64,000 nucleotides of DNA from Ulvibacterium marinum (GTDB lineage Bacteria; Bacteroidota; Bacteroidia; Flavobacteriales; Flavobacteriaceae): contig NZ_RBCJ01000002.1 of the NCBI RefSeq assembly GCF_003626755.1, positions 1,240,001 through 1,304,000 of the forward strand, read 5' to 3'. The position numbers and the translations under genes were made by a program. The notes beneath the pieces were generated by a model. That model was not told the DNA's origin and did not search any database. It saw only the letters and a list, made by a program, of their open reading frames with translations. Numbering within the stretch: position 1 is the first letter of the stretch; every line of letters begins with the position of its first letter. Shown here piece by piece: positions 8,315 through 18,800 of this stretch.

Positions 8315-9646
8315 TTAAATCATATCCCAGGGTTTGCGCGCCTTCCTTCCCATTAGTTTCGTCGCTTCCGGGGCATCAATGATTTCTTCCTTTTCACTAT
8401 CCCATTTAAATTTTAATCCGGACTTGAAGGCAATATTTCCTAGGTGACAGGCATTGGATCCCTTATGTCCAATTTCGATATCCGCTACAGGTTTTTTCCT
8501 GGATCGTACACAATCAATGAAATTTTTGGTATGGTCCGGTGTAGAATCTCCCACGGACATTTCCTGTCGTTCCATTTTATCTCCCTCAGGGTATATTTCA
8601 AATCCGATACGATCGGCGAACAATGTTCCATTGCTACCATAAAAGGCAAGTCCATTGGGCCTATCGGTATCGCCCTTGGCATTGTAATATTTCCTACCTG
8701 GGATTCGCCCACCAGATCCATGCGCATTGTTTCGCAACGATTCGTAACTTACCACAAATCCTGGATACTCATAAGTGACCTGCAATACATCCGGGATATC
8801 ACCGCCATCTTCAACAATGTCATAGAGATTCCCGGTTGCGGAAACGGTCAACGGGGCATCTTGCCCCATAACTTGGTGCATACTATCCAAGCGGTGTGCC
8901 GCATAGTCCGTGATTATGCCCCCACAATAGTCCAAAAACCATCTGTAGGTTCCTACAAACCTATTTTTATTGAATGGGACATAAGGAGCAGGACCTAGAT
9001 AGAAATCCCAATCGACCCCCTCTGGAGGTTTTGAATCCGCTACCTTCCCTAAACCACTCGGGTAGGTGTTTTGGCAATTCCAAACGCGAACGTACCGTAC
9101 GGCCCCTAATTTACCACTTTGAACAATTTCCCGAATTACTTCCCAATGTGGAGCGGAACGATGTTGTGTACCGGTCTGAACAACATTGTTGGCTTCCCTG
9201 GAAGCTTTAAGGATGGCTTGACCTTCACGAATATTATGGCCCAGAGGCTTTTCCAAGTACATATCAAGTCCGGCTTGACAGGCCATTACGGCAGGAATCG
9301 CATGCCAATGATCAGGAGTGGCTATGAGCACTGCATCCAACCCTTTTTGATCCAATAGATGGCGAAAATCCTTATAGGCGTTATCCTTGCTTCCAGTCCA
9401 TTCCTTGGCACGGTCAAGATGCTTGGGGTATAGATCACATATGGCGGAAAACTGCATATTGTTCATTTCTTGCATCGCTTTGCCTACAAAAGTTCCCCTC
9501 CCACCACAACCTATAAGCCCTACCTGAACACGGTCATTGGCTCCAAGGATTCTTTTATAGGAGGTGGTGGTCGCTGGTAAAATTGAGGGTACGGATAGAG
9601 CGGCAGAAGCTACTGCCGTTTTCTGAATAAAGATTCTTCGTTTCAT
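8315..9646 (-). CDS. Exported Gfo/Idh/MocA family oxidoreductase
   Basis: Second exported Gfo/Idh/MocA protein, 443 aa. The signal MKRRIFIQKTAVASAAL has the RRxF pattern of Tat substrates. The nucleotide-binding motif VGLIGCGGRGTF lies at ~42-53, with ATPDHWHAIP and the EKP motif (YLEKPLGHN, ~130) downstream. This is the common Bacteroidota and Planctomycetota exported subgroup with the GGRG loop. It is the first gene of the left minus-strand group; a 209-bp gap separates it from the next gene and includes a weak 6-bp-arm hairpin (AGCCAA/TTGGCT near 8263-8280). Substrate not predictable. Confidence 0.85.
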   Translation of the reverse strand: MKRRIFIQKTAVASAALSVPSILPATTTSYKRILGANDRVQVGLIGCGGRGTFVGKAMQEMNNMQFSAICDLYPKHLDRAKEWTGSKDNAYKDFRHLLDQKGLDAVLIATPDHWHAIPAVMACQAGLDMYLEKPLGHNIREGQAILKASREANNVVQTGTQHRSAPHWEVIREIVQSGKLGAVRYVRVWNCQNTYPSGLGKVADSKPPEGVDWDFYLGPAPYVPFNKNRFVGTYRWFLDYCGGIITDYAAHRLDSMHQVMGQDAPLTVSATGNLYDIVEDGGDIPDVLQVTYEYPGFVVSYESLRNNAHGSGGRIPGRKYYNAKGDTDRPNGLAFYGSNGTLFADRIGFEIYPEGDKMERQEMSVGDSTPDHTKNFIDCVRSRKKPVADIEIGHKGSNACHLGNIAFKSGLKFKWDSEKEEIIDAPEATKLMGRKARKPWDMI

Positions 9647-10226
9647 ACTATGGTCTTATTGGAGTCAGCTATTGGAATTTAAAATGTCTTTGGTACCAGG
9701 ATAATTTCAAAAAATAGTCCGAAGATGTATTGCATAAAAATGATGTGGCAACATGTCTTATATACCGAATTCAGGTCTTTACAGGATCAAGGTAAACTAG
9801 AATGTTCGGCCATAGCATCACATATGATCCAAATCATTGCGCAAATGGCCTATCACTACTTAAAAGGTATAAATTTCATGGGCAACTTACCATTCCTACT
9901 ATCAGGAAAACTATGGATTCCTTGCTCGGTCAACTCGTTTGGGGCCAGTAATCGATTATGATATTTTACTTCTTTTAAAATATGTATTACAGACCATAGC
10001 ATCGCCCAATAGATTTACGATTCTTCACTTCTCTAAAGCATAAAACCCAATGAACTAAAAATAGCAAAAGATTATCATAATTATAAAAAAATCATCAAAA
10101 GAACATCAAGATGATAAATAAATAAGCATTCCGTTTTGTTAACTGTAGTAAAGATGATACCTTATTCCGAAATTTTTAAAAATCAAAAAATGGGCGACTT
10201 GAACATGAAAAGGTCAAATTTGAAAT
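9647..10226. other. 580-bp divergent intergenic region
   Basis: This spacer separates the leftward 8315-9646 gene from the rightward 10227 block and must hold promoters for both. I find no recognisable gene: the one open frame in it (9725-9961, 78 codons) has no motif and an AT-rich, noncoding look. The only candidate element I can name is the weak plus-strand promoter listed separately at 10135-10165. No operator palindrome stands out. Confidence 0.5.
10135..10165 (+). promoter_or_regulatory. Weak candidate promoter for the 10227 block
   Basis: TTTG at 10135-10138 is followed after 19 bp by TACCTTAT (10158-10165). This fits the Bacteroidota layout of a -33 TTTG and a -7 TAnnTTTG, but the last two bases of the -7 box do not match. 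It sits ~60 bp upstream of the dehydratase ATG. Chance occurrence is quite possible in this AT-rich spacer. Confidence 0.25.
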
Positions 10227-11957
10227 ATGGGGAATAAGAATCAAAAAAAAATGCGAAGTGAGGATTGGTTTAATCCCGAAGATGAAAAATCAGCTTTTAT
10301 ACACAGGTCCTGGCTTAGAAACCAGGGGTATCCCAATGACTATTTTGAGGGGCGTCCGGTAATTGGTATTTGCAATACGTGGTCGGAACTCACACCTTGC
10401 AATGGACATCTTCGTGAATTTGCGGAATTCGTGAAACGAGGGGTGCTAGAAGCTGGAGGCGTGCCATTTGAATTCCCCGTGACCAGTCTGGGCGAAATCC
10501 TGATGCGACCTACAGCGATGCTTTTTCGGAATTTGGCCAGTATGGATACCGAAGAAAGTATTCGAGCCAATCCACTTGATGGTGTAGTGCTATTGACCGG
10601 ATGCGACAAGACCACCCCTTCCACGGTAATGGGCGCATGTAGCGTAGATCTTCCCACCATAGTGGTACCAGGTGGGCCTATGCTTAACGGTAAGTATAAA
10701 GGTGAACGTATTGGTTCGGGCACTTTTGTTTGGCAATTGAAGGATAAGATCAAAAACGAGGGGTTCACAAAAGAAGACCAAATAGAGGCCGAAATATGTT
10801 CCGCTCGAAGTGCCGGGCATTGTATGACCATGGGAACGGCCTCCACTATGGCATGTATGGTAGAGTCACTTGGGCTTACCCTTCCCGGTGCTGCAGCAAT
10901 CCCAGCGGTGGATTCCAGAAAAAAAGTAATGGCGCAACTCTCGGGTAGACGTATTGTGGAAATGGTCAAGGAAGACCTTAAACTATCTAAAATATTGACC
11001 AAGGAAGCTTTTGAAAATGCCATAAAAATCAATGCCGCCATAGGTGGATCCACCAATTTCATTATTCACTTATTGGCCATTGCCGGTCGAATAGGAATAA
11101 AACTTGACTTGAAAGAATTTGACACCCTAGGAAGCAAAATTCCCTTGTTGGTCAATTTGATGCCTTCCGGTAAATATCTCATGGAGGATTTCTTTGATGC
11201 CGGCGGCCTTCCCGTAGTAATAAAAGAAATGAAAGATCAACTTCATAAAAATGTGATTACTGCAAATGGCAAATCCCTTATAGAAAACAACGTTACTGCA
11301 GAATGCTATAATTCAGAAGTCATTGCTACCTTGGACAAACCCTTTATGGAAGAGGCCGGTATTGCGGTTTTGTATGGAAATCTGTGTGAGGACGGGGCGG
11401 TGATAAAACCATCTGCGGCAACTCCGGAACTGATGACCCATAGGGGCAAGGCCGTGGTCTTTGAGACCATAGAGGACTTCCTATCATCCGTGGACAATCC
11501 GGATTTGGATATTGATGAAAACAGTATAATGGTTTTGAAAGGTGTAGGGCCCGTAGGATATCCGGGAATGGCCGAGGTAGGCAATATGGATATCCCGGAA
11601 AAACTGCTAAAAAAAGGAGTAAAGGATATGGTACGCATCTCGGATGGACGGATGAGCGGTACCGCTTTTGGTACGGTAGTACTCCATGTATCTCCGGAAT
11701 CTTCTATCGGTGGTCTTTTGGCCCTTGTGCAATCAGGTGATTCCATTGTTTTGGATGTGCCTAACCGTAAACTTCACTTGGAGGTGGATGAGGCCGAAAT
11801 CCAAAAAAGAAAAGCGGCCTGGACCCCACCTACACCACCAATGAATAGAGGCTATACCAGTCTGTATACCAAAACCGTTCAACAATCGCACCTAGGGGCC
11901 GATCTTGATTTTTTAGTCGGAAAATCAGGGGACCAGGTAAGTAGGGACGCTCACTAA
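10227..11957 (+). CDS. IlvD/Edd family dehydratase, probably a sugar-acid (aldonate) dehydratase
   Basis: Fe-S dehydratase of the IlvD/Edd family, 576 aa. Cluster ligands are visible as C58 or C49 in CNTWSELTPC (49-58), C126 in TGCDKTTP and C199 in SARSAGHC; K128 after CDK is the usual metal-site lysine, and SDGRMSGTAFGTVV is the C-terminal signature. The sequence resembles L-arabinonate/D-xylonate-type dehydratases more than biosynthetic dihydroxy-acid dehydratase, and it is directly upstream of a GntP gluconate-type permease (11-bp gap) rather than ilv genes. Likely reaction: aldonate to 2-keto-3-deoxy-aldonate. A second ATG at 10251 could also be the start. Confidence 0.82.
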   Translation: MGNKNQKKMRSEDWFNPEDEKSAFIHRSWLRNQGYPNDYFEGRPVIGICNTWSELTPCNGHLREFAEFVKRGVLEAGGVPFEFPVTSLGEILMRPTAMLFRNLASMDTEESIRANPLDGVVLLTGCDKTTPSTVMGACSVDLPTIVVPGGPMLNGKYKGERIGSGTFVWQLKDKIKNEGFTKEDQIEAEICSARSAGHCMTMGTASTMACMVESLGLTLPGAAAIPAVDSRKKVMAQLSGRRIVEMVKEDLKLSKILTKEAFENAIKINAAIGGSTNFIIHLLAIAGRIGIKLDLKEFDTLGSKIPLLVNLMPSGKYLMEDFFDAGGLPVVIKEMKDQLHKNVITANGKSLIENNVTAECYNSEVIATLDKPFMEEAGIAVLYGNLCEDGAVIKPSAATPELMTHRGKAVVFETIEDFLSSVDNPDLDIDENSIMVLKGVGPVGYPGMAEVGNMDIPEKLLKKGVKDMVRISDGRMSGTAFGTVVLHVSPESSIGGLLALVQSGDSIVLDVPNRKLHLEVDEAEIQKRKAAWTPPTPPMNRGYTSLYTKTVQQSHLGADLDFLVGKSGDQVSRDAH

Positions 11958-11968
11958 AACAACCAACC

Positions 11969-13306
11969 ATGATCAATATTATTCTGTTATTACTAAGTGT
12001 TCTAATTATAATTCTGCTGACCGTAAAGTGGAAGGTACATCCATTTTTATCCCTTTTGGCGGCGGCACTATTTTTTGCCCTTTTTTCCGGCATGACCCTG
12101 GATACCATAGTTAATCTGGTCAATGATGGTTTTGGAATCACGTTGGGAAAAATTGGTATTGTAATTGTTTTGGGGGTTATTATAGGAGCCTTTTTGGAAC
12201 ATTCCGGAGGTGCCTATAAATTAGCCGAGGTGGTCCTGCGCGTTATCGGGAAAAAACGGGTTCACGAGGCCATGGGCATTGTAGGTTTTATTGTCTCCAT
12301 TCCTGTATTTGCCGATAGTGGGTTCATTATACTTAATCCCTTGAACAAAAGCTTGACCAAAAGGGCAGGGCTCTCCATTGTTGGCACGGCTACGGCCTTG
12401 ATTCTAGGTTTGATGATTACCCATGTACTGGTTCCTCCTACCCCCGGGCCCATAGCAGCGGCGGGAATCATAGGTGCCGATGTGGGGCTGGTCATGTTGA
12501 TAGGGCTTGTAGTAGGACTGTTGTCCTTGATCATTGCCGTAATCTACTGTAAAAAAATGGGGGCCAAAAAGTACATAGATCCCAATCCCGACATTACGGA
12601 AGAGGTTATCCAAGAACGAATGAAACAGGCGCCAAGCGCCTTCAAGTCCTTCCTGCCTATATTGATTCCCATTTTGCTCATTGTAGGAAAATCCATTTTG
12701 GAGTTTAACATGGTCGAAGGGGAAGAAGTTTCGGGCCTCATGAAGTTTATCTCTTTTGTTGGCTCTCCAATTATAGCATTGATGATCGGTATGCTTTTCG
12801 CTTTTCTTTTACCGAAAAAGTGGGACAATGAAATGTTGGCTACAACAGGTTGGGTCGGGAAGGCACTTTCGGATGCCTCCAATATTATTTTGATTACGGG
12901 AGCAGGGGGTATTTTTGGAACAATATTACAAAATAGTGGTATCGCCGATACTTTGGCAGATTCCCTATCTGGTGCCAACCTCGGTATTTGGCTCCCATTT
13001 TTATTATGTGCGGCCATTAAAAGTGCCCAAGGTTCATCTACGGTTGCCTTGATAACCACAGCATCTATTGTAGCTCCCTTGTTGGCAACGATGGGCTTTA
13101 CCACGGAAATCGACAAGGCTTTGGTAGTTTCGGCCATTGGAGCCGGTGCCATGGTCGTTTCACATGCCAATGATAGCGGATTTTGGATTCTCACCCAATT
13201 TTCAGGTATTGATGTTAAAACGGGATATCGGGTGTATACCCTGGGGACATTAGTTGTAGGAACTAGTGCCGCATTTATGGTTTTTCTGGCTAGTTTTCTT
13301 TTCTAA
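11969..13306 (+). CDS. GntP family permease (gluconate:H+ symporter type)
   Basis: Inner-membrane carrier of 445 aa with about 12 hydrophobic segments. The glycine-rich GAFLEHSGGAYKLAEVVL region, the HVLVPPTPGP motif near residue 152-161, and the ANDSGFW motif near the C-terminus are typical of GntP/GntT/IdnT permeases, which import gluconate, idonate or related sugar acids. Its position directly after the aldonate dehydratase gene makes an aldonate or uronate-derived acid the likely substrate. Confidence 0.88.
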   Translation: MINIILLLLSVLIIILLTVKWKVHPFLSLLAAALFFALFSGMTLDTIVNLVNDGFGITLGKIGIVIVLGVIIGAFLEHSGGAYKLAEVVLRVIGKKRVHEAMGIVGFIVSIPVFADSGFIILNPLNKSLTKRAGLSIVGTATALILGLMITHVLVPPTPGPIAAAGIIGADVGLVMLIGLVVGLLSLIIAVIYCKKMGAKKYIDPNPDITEEVIQERMKQAPSAFKSFLPILIPILLIVGKSILEFNMVEGEEVSGLMKFISFVGSPIIALMIGMLFAFLLPKKWDNEMLATTGWVGKALSDASNIILITGAGGIFGTILQNSGIADTLADSLSGANLGIWLPFLLCAAIKSAQGSSTVALITTASIVAPLLATMGFTTEIDKALVVSAIGAGAMVVSHANDSGFWILTQFSGIDVKTGYRVYTLGTLVVGTSAAFMVFLASFLF

Positions 13307-13358
13307 ACCATAGCCAAAATTAATATGGAAAAAGGTTGGTAGGTGTACGCTAAAATGT

Positions 13359-15869
13359 ATGGGGATTTATTCTAAAAATATCGTATGGTTTACTCTTGTC
13401 CTGGCATGTTTACTATTAAGTTTATCAGGTTGTAAAAAAGACCCCTCCCCACCCCTATCTCCAGAAAAAGCTCTAATTTCTTTTGTTTTGGCGGATGATA
13501 GTTTACAAATTCAACTAGTCGCCGCCGAACCTTTGGTACAGGATCCCGTAGCTATTTCGTTCGATGAAGGCGGAAGACTTTGGGTGGTGGAAATGCTAGG
13601 GTTTATGTCCGATATTGATGGTACCGGCGAAAAAGATCGCGTAGGTCGTATCTCGGTATTGTTCGATGATGATCAAGATGGCCAAATGGATCGAGGCCAG
13701 ATCTTTCTGGATAGCCTTGTACTGCCTAGGGCCCTTGCGGTCATCAAAGGAGGTGCTTTGGTAGCCGAAAACATCCCGCTTTGGCATATCCAGGATACTG
13801 ATGGAGACTTTAAGGCGGATACTAAAACCTTGATCGATTCTACCTACGGAGGTAGTGGCATGCCCGAACATTCCGCGAACGGGCTTTGGCGGGGAATGGA
13901 CAACTGGCTCTACAACGCTAAATCTAAATACCGGTATCGAAACATCAATGGGGAATGGGTAAAGGATGAAACTGAATTCCGCGGGCAATGGGGCATTATC
14001 CATGACGATTCTGGCCGACTATTTTATAACTACAACTGGTCACAGTTGCACGCCGATCTGGTTCCTCCAAATGCTTTGCAGCGGAATAAAAACCATACCC
14101 CATCAAGCGGAATTGACCATGGTTTGACTTTGGAACGCAAGATATTTCCCATTCGCAGCAACACGGCTGTAAATCGGGGGTATGTTCCAGGTACTCTGGA
14201 TCAGGAAGGACGCTTGTTGGAATTTGCCTCAGCCTGTGGCCCATTGATCTACAGAGGGAATATCCTACCAAGGGATTACAAGGGTGATGCCTTTGTTTGC
14301 GAACCCACGGCCAACCTTATCAAACGCAATAAAATTACAGAAGAGGGCTTTATGCTAAGTGCTCAAGGCGTTTATAAGAATCGGGAATTTTTGGCATCGA
14401 CCGATGAGCGATTCCGGCCTATTTCCTTAGCTTCAGGCCCTGACGGAGCCTTATATGTAGTGGATATGTACAAAGGAATCATTCAGCATGGCCCGTATAT
14501 GACCCCCTATCTTCGAAAAGTAACCTTGGAACGCAAACTCGATAGACCCATCCATATGGGTCGCATCTGGAGGATAACCTCAAAAAAGAAAAGTCGGGAA
14601 AAACCCATTGACCTTTCCCAGGCCGATTCCAAGACTTTGGTTGCCCTTTTGGGGCACCCCAATGGATGGACGCGTGACATGGCCCAGCGATTATTGGTCG
14701 AAAAAGGAGAACCTATTGCTTATGACCTGGAAGAAGTAATCAAAAAGGGAAATCCTCTTGCCCAATTGCATGCCTTATGGACATTGGAAGGCCTAGGTTT
14801 GGCACAACCAGAGGTGTTGTTGCCAGCTTTACGATCCGAAAATTCTAGGGTGGCCCAAACGGCTTTGCGATTGATCGGTGGTAAAGATTCCGACCATGTA
14901 GATGTAAAAAAGGAAATTACCAAATTTATAGAGGAAACCTATGATCAAGCTTCGCCTTTGTTACAGATGCAAATGGTACTGGAAAGTAGTGAAATCGATT
15001 CCGAAATTGCATTCGATATTGCACAGAAGTTCCTATCACGCTTTGGACAATTGCCCGTAGCCAGGGATGTCGTGATGAGCAGTCTTCAAAATAGAGAGGC
15101 CGCATTGTTGAAGACGCTACTAGTCAAATCGGGATGGAAGACCTACAATCAAGCTAAGGAAATATTCATTGAAATGTTGGGCACGGCCATTGCTAATAAA
15201 GGTTCGGAGAAAGAAGTACAACACATGTTGGCCTTGACCCAAGATAAAATGCTGAAGAATCAAAAATGGATCAAAAATGCGTTGATAAATGGGATGCTCA
15301 ATTCCAAAGGTACCAACGCCATGGGAGAAATAGTGCTTTCAAGAAAACCAACTCTTTTAAAAAATGAAGCATTACCCGAAGAACTCCTTCAAAAATTGAC
15401 TTGGCCCGGAAAGCCTAAAAAGCAACTTGCCATAAAAAAAGCCGAACATAAAGTTGACCCTCAACAGTTTGCCCAGGGAAGACAAAAGTACTTAAATCTC
15501 TGTGCCAATTGTCACGGTACGCAAGGCGAAGGTATATCCCGTTTTGCTCCTCCCCTTAAAAATTCGGAATGGGTCACCGGGGCGGATTACAGATTGGCTA
15601 TGATATTGTTACATGGTATGGAAGGCCCGGTTACCGTAAATGGCAAGAAATTTGGCATCCCGGACATTTTACCCAGCATGCCCTCGTTCTCTACCCTACA
15701 AAACGAGGATATCGCTGCTATTTCCACCTATATTCGAAATGCCTGGGGCCACTCGCAGAAACCTTTATCCGCGGGAGCTGTAGGTCATATTCGTTTTCGT
15801 ACCCAAGGGCAGGTAACCCCCTGGAAAGCAACAGAACTGGATACTTTGGTCTTTGATATGGACTTATAA
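13359..15869 (+). CDS. Multidomain c-type cytochrome lipoprotein (PVC-type heme-binding dehydrogenase domain)
   Basis: Exported 836-aa protein. The lipobox is LSLSGC (Cys 25). Residues ~40-410 form a beta-propeller-like region of the family annotated as 'PVC-type heme-binding membrane-bound dehydrogenase' (FDEGGRLWVVE, SGPDGALYVVDMYKG). Residues ~415-690 are HEAT-like helical repeats. The C-terminus (~700-795) is a cytochrome c domain with CANCH (C715, C718, H719) and a plausible Met ligand in LPSMPSF. The combination suggests periplasmic oxidation of a sugar or alcohol with electrons passed to heme c. Lies 52 bp after gntP and 9 bp before the next gene. The substrate is unknown for the whole family. 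Confidence 0.82.
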   Translation: MGIYSKNIVWFTLVLACLLLSLSGCKKDPSPPLSPEKALISFVLADDSLQIQLVAAEPLVQDPVAISFDEGGRLWVVEMLGFMSDIDGTGEKDRVGRISVLFDDDQDGQMDRGQIFLDSLVLPRALAVIKGGALVAENIPLWHIQDTDGDFKADTKTLIDSTYGGSGMPEHSANGLWRGMDNWLYNAKSKYRYRNINGEWVKDETEFRGQWGIIHDDSGRLFYNYNWSQLHADLVPPNALQRNKNHTPSSGIDHGLTLERKIFPIRSNTAVNRGYVPGTLDQEGRLLEFASACGPLIYRGNILPRDYKGDAFVCEPTANLIKRNKITEEGFMLSAQGVYKNREFLASTDERFRPISLASGPDGALYVVDMYKGIIQHGPYMTPYLRKVTLERKLDRPIHMGRIWRITSKKKSREKPIDLSQADSKTLVALLGHPNGWTRDMAQRLLVEKGEPIAYDLEEVIKKGNPLAQLHALWTLEGLGLAQPEVLLPALRSENSRVAQTALRLIGGKDSDHVDVKKEITKFIEETYDQASPLLQMQMVLESSEIDSEIAFDIAQKFLSRFGQLPVARDVVMSSLQNREAALLKTLLVKSGWKTYNQAKEIFIEMLGTAIANKGSEKEVQHMLALTQDKMLKNQKWIKNALINGMLNSKGTNAMGEIVLSRKPTLLKNEALPEELLQKLTWPGKPKKQLAIKKAEHKVDPQQFAQGRQKYLNLCANCHGTQGEGISRFAPPLKNSEWVTGADYRLAMILLHGMEGPVTVNGKKFGIPDILPSMPSFSTLQNEDIAAISTYIRNAWGHSQKPLSAGAVGHIRFRTQGQVTPWKATELDTLVFDMDL

Positions 15870-15878
15870 AACGATAAC

Positions 15879-18800
15879 ATGAAAGATGTGCTTAGGTATT
15901 TCATTTTTGTCTTGGGGTTTACCTGTATAGCTGCCTGTCAGACTAAAAAAAGTAAACAGCAAATCGTTGAAAACGGCCAAGAGCATAGTTTTGTCATCAA
16001 AAAAGGAGATGACGTTATAGAAGTATTCACTGCCGATGACAATGTGGCCTTGGTCACTCAAAATATCAAAGCTGACTTTCGTCCATTTATCCATCCTATT
16101 TTAGCGCCCGGTTCCACTGCTGAGCTGACGCAGTACAGTCCTGGTCACCATCCGCACCAAACTGGACTCTATTGGGGTTTCACCCGTGTAAACGGTGCTG
16201 GAATCGATTCCGCCGGGTTAAAAAAATGGTTCTATGACCGGAACAAACCCGAAGACATAAAGAAAAAAATAGGGAGGGATTATTTTCATTTTCCCGGAGG
16301 AGACCATTGGCAAAAAGTATCGGCCCAAGTGCTCATACCCGAAGGGAAGGAAGTAAAATGGAAGACCGTGTACCACATGCTGGATGAGGCCGGTATACCC
16401 ATCTTAAAGGAGTCCCAGACCTGGACCTTCACCGAGAAATCGGATAGCTACCTTATGAGTTTGGAATGGCAAGGGGAGGCGCTTACCGATATTACCGTCA
16501 ACGAATTTGATTATGGTGGATTGTTTCTTAGAATGCCTTGGAAAGAGGGAATCAAAGGCGAGGTGGAGAATGCTGCTCGGCAACGCAACGAAAAGGCCGA
16601 AGGACAACGAGCCATGTGGGTAAATGCGGGTATGGAAATCGCTGGATTGGACGAATGGGGCCATATTGCCATTTTTGATCATCCCGATAATAAAGGCTTT
16701 CCCCAGACTTGGCGGGTGGACTCCCAATTGGGCATCGGACCGGTACGTGCAAAAATGGGAGATTGGCATATTAAAAAAGGGGAAGTCGAAACCATACGGC
16801 ATCAAATAGTAGCTTATACCGGAAAACTGAACGCCATTAAAATGGACGACCTCTGGGGAGACTATGTTGGCGATAAAGGAATGTACAATACCGCTTCGCT
16901 TTGGGAGCTTGCCAAAAAAGAGGGACGGGATGCCAAATTACTGAGTCCGCAAGAAGCGGTGGAAGCCATGACCTTAAAAGAAGGTTACCAAGTGAATGCA
17001 TTTGCATCCGAACCTATGATTACGCAGCCCATGGCATTCTGTTGGGATGATAAGGGGCGAATGTGGATTGCCGAGAATCGCGATTATGAATCCCGAGGAC
17101 ATGGTTTTTCAAATTTCGGTGACAGCCGCATCCTCATTTTGGAAGATACCGATAAAGACGGAATTGCCGATAGCAAAAAAGTCTTTTTGGAAGGTATTCC
17201 ATTCCCTTCGGCCATTGCCGTTGGTCACGGAGGACTTTTTTTAGGAGCACCACCCAACTTATTGTTTGTACCCGATAAAAATGGAGATGATAAAGCAGAT
17301 GAGGAAGATATCAAGGTTCTATTGACCGGTTGGGGTATTCGGGATCGGCATGAAACCATCAACAGTTTGCATTGGGGCCCGGATGGCTGGCTCTATGGCC
17401 TTGAAGGGTTTGCTACACCATCGGTCATACGAAAACCAAAAGGCAAAGGTCGCATTTACAGACACCGGGAGGCCTTCCCAGAAGATTTGCTGGATGCGGA
17501 TGGAGTGGATATCAATGGGGGCGTTTGGCGTTACCATCCCATAAAAGATCGTTTTGAAGTGGTCTCGCATGGTTTTAGCAATCCTTGGGGCATCGATTAT
17601 GATTCCAAAGGCCAACTATTTATTTCTGCATGTGTCATCCCTCATTTATTTCATATCATTCCTGGTGGTATTTATCATAGACAAGGCGGGCAACATTTTA
17701 ATCCTTATGTCTATGAGGACATTAAGACCATCGTAGATCATCGCCATCGATCCGCTCATGGTGGTGCAAGAATTTATCAATCCGATGCCTTCCCCAATGA
17801 TCAATACGGGCGGCTTTTTATGGCCAACATTCATGAGCACGCCGTGCTATCAGATATATTGACCCCGAATGGTTCCGGTTTTACAGCGAGCCACGGAGAG
17901 GACTTTATGTTGGCCAACAATGCCCAATGGGTAGGATTCAGCATGGAGGTAGGTCCGGAAGGCGGACTCTATGTCCTCGATTGGCACGATGCGGATATTT
18001 GTGGTGGGGAAGTACTCAACAAGGAAACGGGTCGCGTTTTTAGAATTATGCCGGAAAAATCTACTGCTAAAAATTGGCCGGGGAGATTTGAAGATCTAAA
18101 TAAACAAAGTGACCTGGAGCTAGTGGAATTGCAACGGAGTAAAAGCAACTGGCATGCACAAAGGGCAAGGGTAATCCTTCAGTATAGGGCGACAAAAAAA
18201 GCACTGGAAAAGGAGGCCATTACCCAATTGGAAAATGTTCTGAAAAAAGAAAGGAACGAAGATCTTAGGCTCCGTGCTTTGTGGACACTCTGGATCACAG
18301 GGAATATTACTTCTGACCGACTGATGGGACTGCTTAAAGACGGGCAGCAGTATGTCCGGGCATGGGCCATTCAATTTCTAACTGAAGATGGGCCACCATC
18401 GAAGACGGTGGTAGCAGCCCTTACCCGATTGGCAAAAAATGAAAACTCTCCCGTAGTCCGTAGGTATCTGGCCGGTGCGCTACAAAGAATAAACAAAGCC
18501 AATCGCTGGGATATGGCTTCATTTCTAGTACAATTTGAAGAAGACATAGATGATCCCAATATTCCGTTGATGTTGTGGTTCGGAATAGAACCCATGCTAG
18601 TGGACCGACCGGAAAAGGCACTGTTACTAGCCAATGTCAGTGCCATTCCGTCGCTAGTAGAAAAAATTGCTCGGCGTTTGCTAGATGGAGACCAATTGCA
18701 AAAGTTAATCGCCGAGATAGATAAAAAATCCAGCAAACAAAAATATCTATTGAAGGGTATATTGGCGGGTCTGGAAGGTAGATCGGACTTGAGGGAGCCC

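Noticed and set aside
9725-9961. 78-codon open frame in the divergent spacer
   Set aside because: No motif, signal or family likeness; composition looks noncoding and it lies over the promoter region of two divergent genes.
10227-11957. Biosynthetic dihydroxy-acid dehydratase (ilvD)
   Set aside because: No ilv genes are adjacent; the GntP neighbour and sequence pattern favour a sugar-acid dehydratase.
15879-16900. Methane monooxygenase subunit A
   Set aside because: The 'PmoA' label of DUF6807 is a family name only. The protein is an exported lipoprotein without the membrane helices or copper ligands of particulate methane monooxygenase.
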